Shown here piece by piece: positions 1-5,974 of a stretch of 12,771 nucleotides of DNA (its first letter is position 1; the number at the start of each line of letters is the position of its first letter). The stretch covers positions 1 to 12,771 of the forward strand of contig JAUXNR010000106.1 in assembly GCA_030682755.1 (NCBI GenBank). The letters are read 5' to 3'. Position numbers and translations under genes: made by a program. Under the pieces are notes generated by a model that did not search any database, was not told the origin of the DNA, and worked only from the letters and a program-made list of their open reading frames with translations. This DNA is from Flavobacterium sp. (GTDB taxonomy: Bacteria; Bacteroidota; Bacteroidia; Flavobacteriales; Flavobacteriaceae).

Positions 1-393
1 TTGTTTATTAAAACAGTCCGTTTGGAAAAAGGAGATTTACCTCCGGTTTTAGATATTGAAAACCTGCCCAAAACGCAATCGATGGACAGTCTAAAAGTGG
101 GATTGAAACGATGGTTGCAACATGTTGAAGCTCATTATAACGTAAAGCCTATTATTTATTCCGGAGAAAGTTATTATACTGATTTTTTAAAGAAAGAGTT
201 TAAAGAATATCCTTTTTGGATTGCGAATTACAATTTTTTTGTAGAAAATATCAAAGACGAATGGTTGTTTTGGCAGTTTACAGATAAAGGAAGTGTTCCC
301 GGAATTAAAGGTCCTGTTGATATCAATGTTTATAACGGAACTCCTAAAATGTTGGGTTACCTTACAATAGGAGGTAGAATAGAGCGAAATTAA
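1..393 (+). CDS. GH25 family lysozyme-like glycoside hydrolase, 3' part only
   Basis: The reading frame is open to the left window edge, so the true start is not visible; the TTG at base 1 is probably internal. The 130 visible residues match the second half of a GH25 (Chalaropsis-type muramidase) barrel. LPPVLDIE (residues 13-20) carries the D-x-E pair, D18 and E20, that acts in catalysis in this family. After it come KPIIYSG, FWIANY, WLFWQFTDKG (about 88-97) and the terminal VDINVYNG with D107. Family members cleave the MurNAc-GlcNAc bond of peptidoglycan and are usually exported; any signal peptide or membrane anchor would lie outside the window. The gene converges on lptB and the two stop codons overlap in the bases TTAA. 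The family call is firm. The substrate (own wall turnover or attack on other cells) cannot be judged from this half. Confidence 0.85.
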   Translation: MFIKTVRLEKGDLPPVLDIENLPKTQSMDSLKVGLKRWLQHVEAHYNVKPIIYSGESYYTDFLKKEFKEYPFWIANYNFFVENIKDEWLFWQFTDKGSVPGIKGPVDINVYNGTPKMLGYLTIGGRIERN

Positions 394-1130
394 AACTCCA
401 ATTTCTTTTTACGCAATTCAAAATTCTGACCTAAATAAACTTTTCTAACCATTTCATCTGCTGCTAATTCTTCAGGGATTCCGGCTTTTAGAATGCCACC
501 TTCAAACATTAGATACGTTTTATCTGTAATGGCCAAAGTTTCCTGTACATTATGGTCTGTAATTAAAATACCAATGTTTTTGTTTTTCAATTGAGCCACA
601 ATGCGTTGGATATCCTCTACCGCAACGGGGTCAACACCTGCAAAAGGTTCGTCCAATAAAATAAATTTTGGGTCTGTTGCTAAAGCTCTTGCGATTTCCG
701 TACGACGACGTTCACCACCAGATAGTAAATCCCCACGATTGGTTCTGATGTGTTCCAAACTAAACTCATCAATTAGGCTCTCCATTTTGGCTACTTGTTC
801 TGCTTTGCTGAGTTTGGTTAATTGCAACACGCTTAGAATATTGTCTTCAATGCTCAATTTTCGGAATACAGAAGCTTCTTGAGCTAAATAACCAATGCCG
901 TGTTGAGCTCTTTTATACATCGGATAATCCGTAATTTCCATTTGATCCAAAAATATCTTGCCACTATTAGGTTTCACTAAACCAACAATCATATAAAACG
1001 AAGTTGTTTTTCCGGCACCGTTTGGTCCCAGAAGCCCCACAATTTCACCTTGGTTTACTTCAACTGAAACACCTTTTACAACGCTTCTTCCTTTGTAGGT
1101 TTTGACTATATTTTCGGCTCTTAATTTCAT
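390..1130 (-). CDS. lptB: LPS export ABC transporter ATP-binding protein LptB
   Basis: This 246-residue protein is the ATPase of the LptB2FG complex, which extracts lipopolysaccharide from the inner membrane and pushes it along the Lpt bridge to the outer membrane. All ABC ATPase motifs are present in order: Walker A GPNGAGKT (35-42), Q-loop YLAQE with Q84, signature LSGGE (136-140) followed by RRR, Walker B FILLDEP (D160, E161) and the H-loop TDHN with H193. The C-terminal VYLGQNFEL closely matches the LptB family ending, which separates it from branched-chain amino acid transporters of similar sequence. The length is normal for LptB. It is the last gene of the leftward cluster that begins with kdsD. 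The ATG is preceded by an A-rich stretch and a repeat array that may form a 5' leader structure. LptF and LptG are not in the window. Confidence 0.95.
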   Translation of the reverse strand: MKLRAENIVKTYKGRSVVKGVSVEVNQGEIVGLLGPNGAGKTTSFYMIVGLVKPNSGKIFLDQMEITDYPMYKRAQHGIGYLAQEASVFRKLSIEDNILSVLQLTKLSKAEQVAKMESLIDEFSLEHIRTNRGDLLSGGERRRTEIARALATDPKFILLDEPFAGVDPVAVEDIQRIVAQLKNKNIGILITDHNVQETLAITDKTYLMFEGGILKAGIPEELAADEMVRKVYLGQNFELRKKKLEF

Positions 1131-1134
1131 TTTT

Positions 1135-1178
1135 TTCTGAGTTGCTGAGGTTCTGAGTTGCTAAGGTTCTCAGCAACT
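1135..1178. repeat. Two 16-bp tandem repeats plus an inverted third copy, upstream of lptB
   Basis: Bases 1135-1150 and 1151-1166 are two copies of TTCTGAGTTGCTRAGG, differing only at R. Bases 1169-1178 (CTCAGCAACT) are the exact reverse complement of 1140-1149 and pair with 1156-1165 at 9 of 10 positions plus one G-U in the leftward transcript. No U-run follows on either strand, so this does not look like an intrinsic terminator. It ends five bases before the lptB ATG. Confidence 0.75.
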
Positions 1179-1184
1179 TGGGTG

Positions 1185-1192
1185 CAAATTAA
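1185..1192 (-). promoter_or_regulatory. Weak candidate -7 box for lptB
   Basis: Read leftward the sequence is TTAATTTG, seven of eight positions of the Bacteroidota consensus TAnnTTTG, followed by CACC. A transcript starting just downstream would have a leader of about 50 nt that contains the repeat array. I see no clear -33 TTG at the right spacing. lptB may equally be read through from tatC. Confidence 0.3.
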
Positions 1193-1235
1193 CAAATTAA
1201 TTGTTTGAATAATATTCCGTTAACAGTAGTTTATC

Positions 1236-1583
1236 TTATTTTTGGTTTTCCAAGGCTTCCCAAAACTCATAAGCTCTTCTCAAATGAGGAATCACGATGG
1301 TGCCGCCAACCAACGTGGCAATACCCATTGCTTCCATCATTTCTGCTTTGTTAATACCGTTTTTATAACTGGTTTCTAAATGGTATTTGATACAATCATC
1401 ACAACGAAGTACGGCAGAGGCTACCAAACCAAGAAGTTCTTTTGTTTTTACATCCAAAGCACCTTCAGCATAAGCATTGGTGTCTAAATTGAAAATTCTT
1501 TTGATTATAAGGTTGTTGTCTGCCAACAATTTATCGTTCATTTTAGAACGGTAGTCGTTAAATTCCTGAACTAAATCTGCCAT
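1236..1583 (-). CDS. Carboxymuconolactone decarboxylase (AhpD-like) family protein
   Basis: This 115-residue protein has the CMD/AhpD fold signature: an all-helical protein with C61-D-D-C64 followed by H68 in the segment RCDDCIKYHLE. In AhpD-type members this CxxC-x3-H site is a redox-active dithiol that supports peroxide reduction. True gamma-carboxymuconolactone decarboxylases generally lack the cysteines, so a thiol-disulfide or peroxidase-related role is more likely here than aromatic degradation. The partner is unknown. There is no signal peptide, so it should be cytoplasmic. The gene starts with ATG 16 bases after the tatC stop, so it is probably co-transcribed with kdsD and tatC. The family is clear; the physiological role is not. 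Confidence 0.88.
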   Translation of the reverse strand: MADLVQEFNDYRSKMNDKLLADNNLIIKRIFNLDTNAYAEGALDVKTKELLGLVASAVLRCDDCIKYHLETSYKNGINKAEMMEAMGIATLVGGTIVIPHLRRAYEFWEALENQK

Positions 1584-1599
1584 AGTTATATCGTTTTAG

Positions 1600-2409
1600 C
1601 TATTTTTTCTTTTTTTTAATGACCATGGCACTGATGAAAATACTAATTTCATACAATATCATGATGGGAATTGCTACAATTACTTGACTAATAATGTCCG
1701 GTGGGGTAATAATTGCCGATAAGATTAATACAATAATCAAAGCATATTTTCGGTACTTTCTCAAAAAAGGCGGTGATACCAATCCTATTTTGGTCAGAAA
1801 ATAAATTAAAATGGGTAACTCAAATAACAGACCACAAGCAATTGTTGACGTTTTTATCATGCTGGTATAAGACTCCAAATTAAATTCATTAACGATTTCG
1901 GGGCTTGCAGAAAACGAACCGAAAAAGTAAACGGATAAGGGTGTAATAATGAAATATCCAAAAGCAACACCCAAGAAAAACAAAAAGGAGGAAACGATGA
2001 TAAAGGCACGAGCATATTTCTTTTCGTTTTTATAAAAGGCGGGACTGATAAATTTCCAAAATTCCCATAAAATAAAAGGAAAACCAATAATAAACCCCAC
2101 GGTGATACAGGTCCAAATTAAAAAGGAAACTTGGCCACCCATGGCTGTATTTTGAATAATAAAAGGCATTTCGGCATTACAAATTTCTGCTCCTTCTACT
2201 CCAAAATATTGGGTGATTCTACAAAAAAAACGATAGGTAATAAAGTTCGGGTCTTTTGGTCCAAAAATAATTTGGTTGTACACAAAATCTTTAATAAAAA
2301 ATGCACCACCAGCCAACACTAAAATGGCAATGGTACAACGGACCAATACCCATCTTAATTCTTCAAGATGGTCTAAAAAAGACATTTCTTTTTGTGTGTT
2401 GTTTGCCAT
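1600..2409 (-). CDS. tatC: Sec-independent (Tat) protein translocase subunit TatC
   Basis: TatC is the membrane receptor of the twin-arginine pathway: it binds RR signal peptides and recruits TatA/E to move folded proteins across the inner membrane. The 269 residues begin with the family N-terminus around FLDHLEELRW (11-20) and show about six hydrophobic segments, near 21-38, 93-118, 134-158, 184-207, 222-235 and 241-262. WEFWKFISPAFYKNEKK (115-131) is the conserved cytoplasmic loop after the second segment. The first periplasmic loop (about 40-92) is long and has two cysteines, C63 and C77, which could form a disulfide (inference). The protein ends in five lysines. Its ATG overlaps the kdsD stop by one base (TAATG), a typical arrangement for translational coupling. 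No tatA or tatB is in the window. Confidence 0.95.
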   Translation of the reverse strand: MANNTQKEMSFLDHLEELRWVLVRCTIAILVLAGGAFFIKDFVYNQIIFGPKDPNFITYRFFCRITQYFGVEGAEICNAEMPFIIQNTAMGGQVSFLIWTCITVGFIIGFPFILWEFWKFISPAFYKNEKKYARAFIIVSSFLFFLGVAFGYFIITPLSVYFFGSFSASPEIVNEFNLESYTSMIKTSTIACGLLFELPILIYFLTKIGLVSPPFLRKYRKYALIIVLILSAIITPPDIISQVIVAIPIMILYEISIFISAMVIKKKKK

Positions 2410-3374
2410 TACAAGATGCCTTCTTTTAAGATGTCATGCAAATGAATCACACCTTTGTAGGTGCCTTCATCTGAAACAATCAATTGGGTGATGGAAAAAT
2501 CTTCCATGATGTTTAATGCATCAACTGCCCGATCTGTAGGTTTTATGGTTTTTGGGTTTACGGTCATGATATCACGAGCCGTTATGCCAGTTATGGTTTC
2601 TGTTTTGCTTAACATTCTTCTGATGTCACCATCCGTTATAATTCCAACGATTTTATTGTTTTCAACAACAGCTGCAACACCTAATCGTTTTTCTGAAATT
2701 TCAAAAATAGTAGTTCTAATATCTGCATCCGGATTTACTTGCGGTTTTCTGGATTCATCCAACATGTCTGAAACACGAAGCAATAATTTTTTTCCTAACG
2801 CCCCACCGGGATGGTATTTTGCAAAATCTTCACTGGTGAAATTTCTGAGTTCCATCAAACAAACCGCTAAACAATCTCCCATCACTAATTGGGCTGTTGT
2901 GCTGTTTGTTGGAGCCAAATTGTTTGGGCAAGCTTCAGTTTCCACTGTTGTATCTAAGATGTAATGCGAATTTTTGGCTAAATGTGACGTGAGATTTCCC
3001 GTCATGGCAATAAGTGTATTCCCGAATTTTTGTAAAATTTGTACGAGTACTTTAATTTCAGGACTGTTGCCGCTTTTAGAAATACAAATAATTACATCGC
3101 CGGGTTGCACCATGCCTAAATCACCGTGAATGGCTTCTGATGCATGAAGAAAGCTGGAGGGTGTTCCCGTTGAATTTAATGTAGCAACCATTTTTTGTGC
3201 AATAATGGCACTTTTTCCAATGCCCGTTACAATTAATCTGCCTTTGGATTGAAAAATAACTTCTACTGATTTTACAAAATCCTCTGTCAGTAATTCAGCC
3301 AGATTTGCTACGGCATTACTTTCAGAAAGAATGGTTTTTTTGGCCAATGATAATAGTGCTTCTGTAGATATCAA
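2409..3374 (-). CDS. kdsD: D-arabinose 5-phosphate isomerase (KpsF/GutQ/KdsD family)
   Basis: The enzyme interconverts D-ribulose 5-phosphate and D-arabinose 5-phosphate, the first committed step to Kdo for LPS. The 321 residues hold an N-terminal SIS sugar-isomerase domain (about 30-175; GIGKSA at 51-56, AIHGDLGMV, KSGNSPE, EACPNNLAPTNSTTA, YHPGGALGKKL) and two CBS domains (about 205-260 and 267-321). K54, E106, E147 and H188 fall at a constant offset of five from the E. coli KdsD catalytic residues K59, E111, E152 and H193. The start is TTG: an in-frame stop lies a few codons upstream, there is no ATG or GTG near the N-terminus, and this start gives the family's usual length. A -7 box at 3429-3436 serves it. 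It heads the leftward cluster and overlaps tatC by one base. Confidence 0.93.
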   Translation of the reverse strand: MISTEALLSLAKKTILSESNAVANLAELLTEDFVKSVEVIFQSKGRLIVTGIGKSAIIAQKMVATLNSTGTPSSFLHASEAIHGDLGMVQPGDVIICISKSGNSPEIKVLVQILQKFGNTLIAMTGNLTSHLAKNSHYILDTTVETEACPNNLAPTNSTTAQLVMGDCLAVCLMELRNFTSEDFAKYHPGGALGKKLLLRVSDMLDESRKPQVNPDADIRTTIFEISEKRLGVAAVVENNKIVGIITDGDIRRMLSKTETITGITARDIMTVNPKTIKPTDRAVDALNIMEDFSITQLIVSDEGTYKGVIHLHDILKEGIL

Positions 3375-3387
3375 AACGATTGTATAT

Positions 3388-3395
3388 TAAATTTG
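3388..3395 (+). promoter_or_regulatory. -7 promoter box for recQ
   Basis: TAAATTTG is a perfect match to TAnnTTTG, 64 bases before the recQ ATG, giving a predicted leader of about 55-60 nt. It forms one arm of a 9-bp inverted repeat (TTAAATTTG/CAAATTTAA) whose other arm is the box for kdsD. I see no clear -33 TTG at the ideal spacing. Confidence 0.5.
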
Positions 3396-3428
3396 TATGA
3401 ATAAAAGAAAGTTGTATATTTATGGTTG

Positions 3429-3436
3429 CAAATTTA
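3429..3436 (-). promoter_or_regulatory. -7 promoter box for the kdsD-tatC cluster
   Basis: Read leftward this is TAAATTTG, a perfect TAnnTTTG. It lies about 55 bases before the kdsD TTG start. Because the recQ box lies further left, at 3388-3395, and fires rightward, the two predicted transcripts overlap at their 5' ends. Confidence 0.5.
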
Positions 3437-3458
3437 ATTAAAATACCCATATATAAGA

Positions 3459-5654
3459 ATGATTCCTAACGAAATTGATATTCACAAAGAATTAAAGAAA
3501 TATTTTGGTTTTGACCAGTTTAAAGGTCTTCAAGAGCAAGTGATTACAAGTATCTTATCAAAAAAAAATACGTTTGTAATTATGCCTACAGGTGGCGGAA
3601 AGTCTTTGTGCTACCAACTTCCCGCTTTGATAAAAGAAGGAACTGCAATTGTGGTTTCCCCTTTGATTGCATTGATGAAGAATCAAGTGGATGCCATCAG
3701 AAGTGTTTCTTCTGAAGACGGAATTGCACACGTTTTAAATTCATCACTCACCAAAACAGAAATAAATAAAGTTAAAAAAGATATTGTTTCCGGAGTTACT
3801 AAATTATTATACGTGGCACCTGAATCGCTAGCCAAAGAAGAATATGTTGCTTTTTTAAAGTCGGTTCCCATTTCTTTTATTGCCATTGATGAAGCTCATT
3901 GTATTTCTGAATGGGGTCATGATTTCCGTCCGGAATATCGAAATTTAAAGAATATTATTAAGCATTTGGGTAATGTTCCCGTTATTGGATTAACCGCAAC
4001 GGCTACGCCAAAAGTGCAGGAAGACATCTTGAAAAATCTTGACATGTCTGATGCTGTAACTTTTAAAGCGTCTTTTAACAGACCCAATTTATTTTATGAA
4101 ATACGTCCTAAAACAAAAAATATAGAATCAGATATCATTCGATTCATCAAACAAAATAAAGGCAAATCCGGAATTATTTATTGTTTAAGCCGTAAAAAAG
4201 TAGAGGAAATTGCACAAGTATTGCAAGTAAACGGTATTAGTGCCGTTGCGTATCATGCCGGATTAGATGCCAAAACAAGAGCCAAACATCAAGATATGTT
4301 TTTGATGGAAGATGTGGATGTGGTGGTTGCCACCATTGCTTTTGGAATGGGAATTGACAAACCGGATGTTCGTTTTGTAATTCATCATGATATTCCAAAG
4401 TCATTAGAAAGTTATTATCAAGAAACCGGAAGAGCCGGAAGAGATGGTGGTGAAGGACATTGTTTGGCTTACTATTCCTATAAAGATGTAGAAAAACTGG
4501 AAAAATTCATGTCAGGAAAACCTGTTGCAGAACAAGAAATAGGTTTTGCTTTATTGCAGGAAGTTGTGGCTTATGCCGAAACGTCAATGTCTCGCAGAAA
4601 ATTCCTGTTACATTATTTTGGTGAAGAATTTGACAATGAAACGGGTGATGGTGGTGATATGGATGACAATGTTCGCAATCCTAAAACTAAAGTAGAAGCC
4701 AAAGATAATGTTGTGAAAGTGCTTCAAGTGGTTAGAGATACCAAACATTTATATAAATCCAAAGAGATTGTGTTTACCTTAATGGGTAAAGTTAATGCCG
4801 TAATTAAAGCTCACAAAACCGACAGTCAATCGTTGTTCGGATGTGGGAAAGACCAAGATGAACGCTATTGGATGGCGGTAATTCGTCAGGTTTTGGTAGA
4901 CGGTTTGTTAACAAAAGATATAGAAACTTATGGTATTTTAAAGTTGTCCGAAAAAGGAGCAGCATTTATTGCAAATCCAACTTCGTTTATGATGACGGAA
5001 GATCACGAATACAGTGAAGAGGAAGATGATGCTATTGTTACAGCCTCCAAAGCAACCGGAACCGCAGATGAAGCCTTAATGGCCATGTTAAAAGACTTGC
5101 GAAAAAAAGAAGCTAAAAAACTTGGCGTACCTCCTTTTGTGGTGTTTCAAGATCCCTCTTTAGAAGATATGGCGTTGAAATATCCCATTTCAATTGAAGA
5201 ATTAAGCAATGTTCATGGCGTAGGGGAAGGAAAAGCAAAAAAATACGGCAAACCCTTTGTAGAATTAATTTCAAGATATGTAGAGGAGAACGATATTATC
5301 CGTCCCGATGATTTGGTTGTAAAATCAACGGGAGCAAATTCAGCCAATAAGTTGTATATTATTCAAAACATTGACAGAAAGTTGCCTCTGGATGATATTG
5401 CAAAAGCAAAAGGATTTACAATGGATAATTTGTTGAAAGAAATGGAGCAAATTGTTTATTCGGGAACCAAATTGAATATCAAATATTGGGTAGATGACAT
5501 ATTAGATGAAGATCAACAAGAAGAAATCCATGACTATTTTATGGATTCTGAAACAGATAAAATTGAAGATGCTCTAAAAGAATTTGACGGGGATTATGAT
5601 ATTGAAGAATTGCGTTTGATGCGAATTAAATTTATAAGTGAAGTAGCGAATTAG
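3459..5654 (+). CDS. recQ: ATP-dependent DNA helicase RecQ
   Basis: RecQ is a 3'-5' DNA helicase for recombinational repair and fork processing. Of the 731 residues, 1-340 form the two helicase lobes: FGFDQFKGLQEQVI (16-29), Walker A PTGGGKS (43-49), DEAH (144-147) with CISEWGHDFRPEY, LTATATP (178-184), IAFGMGIDKPDVR and QETGRAGRDGGEG. An RQC region with winged helix follows (to about 510, including SLFGCGKDQDERYW), then an HRDC domain (about 535-610, VHGVGEGKAKKYG). The last 115 residues are an acidic extension with an HTH_40-like helical domain, common in Bacteroidota RecQ. The zinc-module cysteines expected between about 378 and 405 are absent. The extension makes it longer than E. coli RecQ (about 610 residues). 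It is divergent from kdsD. The ATG is preceded by an A-rich leader without Shine-Dalgarno. Confidence 0.96.
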   Translation: MIPNEIDIHKELKKYFGFDQFKGLQEQVITSILSKKNTFVIMPTGGGKSLCYQLPALIKEGTAIVVSPLIALMKNQVDAIRSVSSEDGIAHVLNSSLTKTEINKVKKDIVSGVTKLLYVAPESLAKEEYVAFLKSVPISFIAIDEAHCISEWGHDFRPEYRNLKNIIKHLGNVPVIGLTATATPKVQEDILKNLDMSDAVTFKASFNRPNLFYEIRPKTKNIESDIIRFIKQNKGKSGIIYCLSRKKVEEIAQVLQVNGISAVAYHAGLDAKTRAKHQDMFLMEDVDVVVATIAFGMGIDKPDVRFVIHHDIPKSLESYYQETGRAGRDGGEGHCLAYYSYKDVEKLEKFMSGKPVAEQEIGFALLQEVVAYAETSMSRRKFLLHYFGEEFDNETGDGGDMDDNVRNPKTKVEAKDNVVKVLQVVRDTKHLYKSKEIVFTLMGKVNAVIKAHKTDSQSLFGCGKDQDERYWMAVIRQVLVDGLLTKDIETYGILKLSEKGAAFIANPTSFMMTEDHEYSEEEDDAIVTASKATGTADEALMAMLKDLRKKEAKKLGVPPFVVFQDPSLEDMALKYPISIEELSNVHGVGEGKAKKYGKPFVELISRYVEENDIIRPDDLVVKSTGANSANKLYIIQNIDRKLPLDDIAKAKGFTMDNLLKEMEQIVYSGTKLNIKYWVDDILDEDQQEEIHDYFMDSETDKIEDALKEFDGDYDIEELRLMRIKFISEVAN

Positions 5655-5658
5655 TTCT

Positions 5659-5707
5659 CAGTAAGCAGTTTTTGTTATCGTTACTGAATACTAAAAACTG
5701 CTTACTG
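5659..5707. repeat. 15-bp perfect inverted repeat between recQ and the next convergent gene
   Basis: CAGTAAGCAGTTTTT (5659-5673) is repeated exactly inverted at 5693-5707, with a 19-base loop. It starts five bases after the recQ stop. The right arm contains the last sense codon and stop of the leftward gene. It is placed as a bidirectional terminator would be, but no T-run follows the stem outside on either strand, so termination is only inferred. Confidence 0.55.
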
Positions 5708-5944
5708 CTCACTAAAAATCTCCCCTCGATGCGGTTTTAAAGCATCGCGAACGGCAATCATGTTTTCTTCGGTAACCACCATAAAAGCAATGGCTTGCAT
5801 TTCGTTATAGATTTCAAATCCGGTTATGTTTAAGGGCAATTTTTCGGCTTCAATGAATTCTTTCAAATGAATTTCATGATGTTCGGCGGTTTTCGCGGAA
5901 GCAGGACCTCTAAAATCCCAAATTAGTTTTATCTTTCTGGACAT
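5702..5944 (-). CDS. Small conserved-looking hypothetical protein (80 residues)
   Basis: I do not recognise a named family with a known function. From the ATG at 5944 the protein has 80 residues, beginning MSRKIKLIWDFRG. It contains a His/Glu-rich patch, AEHHEIHLKEF, and ends in a region with ALKPHRGEIF. The pattern of alternating strands and a helix suggests a compact alpha-beta domain. There is no signal peptide or membrane segment, so it is probably cytoplasmic. An in-frame ATG at 5971 would add nine residues, but the -7 box at 5957-5964 lies downstream of that codon, so the 5944 start is preferred. Its stop codon sits in the arm of the inverted repeat shared with recQ. Codon use and composition resemble the neighbours, so it looks like a real resident gene. 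Histidines invite a metal-binding idea, but that is speculation. Confidence 0.7.
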   Translation of the reverse strand: MSRKIKLIWDFRGPASAKTAEHHEIHLKEFIEAEKLPLNITGFEIYNEMQAIAFMVVTEENMIAVRDALKPHRGEIFSEQ

Positions 5945-5956
5945 TCTTTTTTTTAG

Positions 5957-5964
5957 CAAAAATA
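5957..5964 (-). promoter_or_regulatory. -7 promoter box for the 80-residue hypothetical gene
   Basis: Read leftward the sequence is TATTTTTG, a perfect TAnnTTTG, followed by C and an A-run and then the ATG at 5944, 13 bases after the box. The same spacing is seen before the FAD oxidoreductase gene. It helps decide the start codon of the small gene. Confidence 0.5.
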
Positions 5965-5974
5965 AATTCATTTT

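Noticed and set aside
601..882. Open frame of 93 codons on the plus strand inside lptB
   Set aside because: It is antisense to the conserved LptB Walker B and signature region; its translation is low-complexity and Ser-rich, and no promoter box precedes it.
1137..1178. Repeat array read as an intrinsic terminator after the AhpD-like gene
   Set aside because: No T-run follows the stem on either strand; in the leftward direction it is followed by an A-run and the lptB ATG.
2461..2964. Open frame of 167 codons on the plus strand inside kdsD
   Set aside because: It is antisense to the CBS and SIS domains, whose conservation explains the open frame. The translation shows no domain I can recognise.
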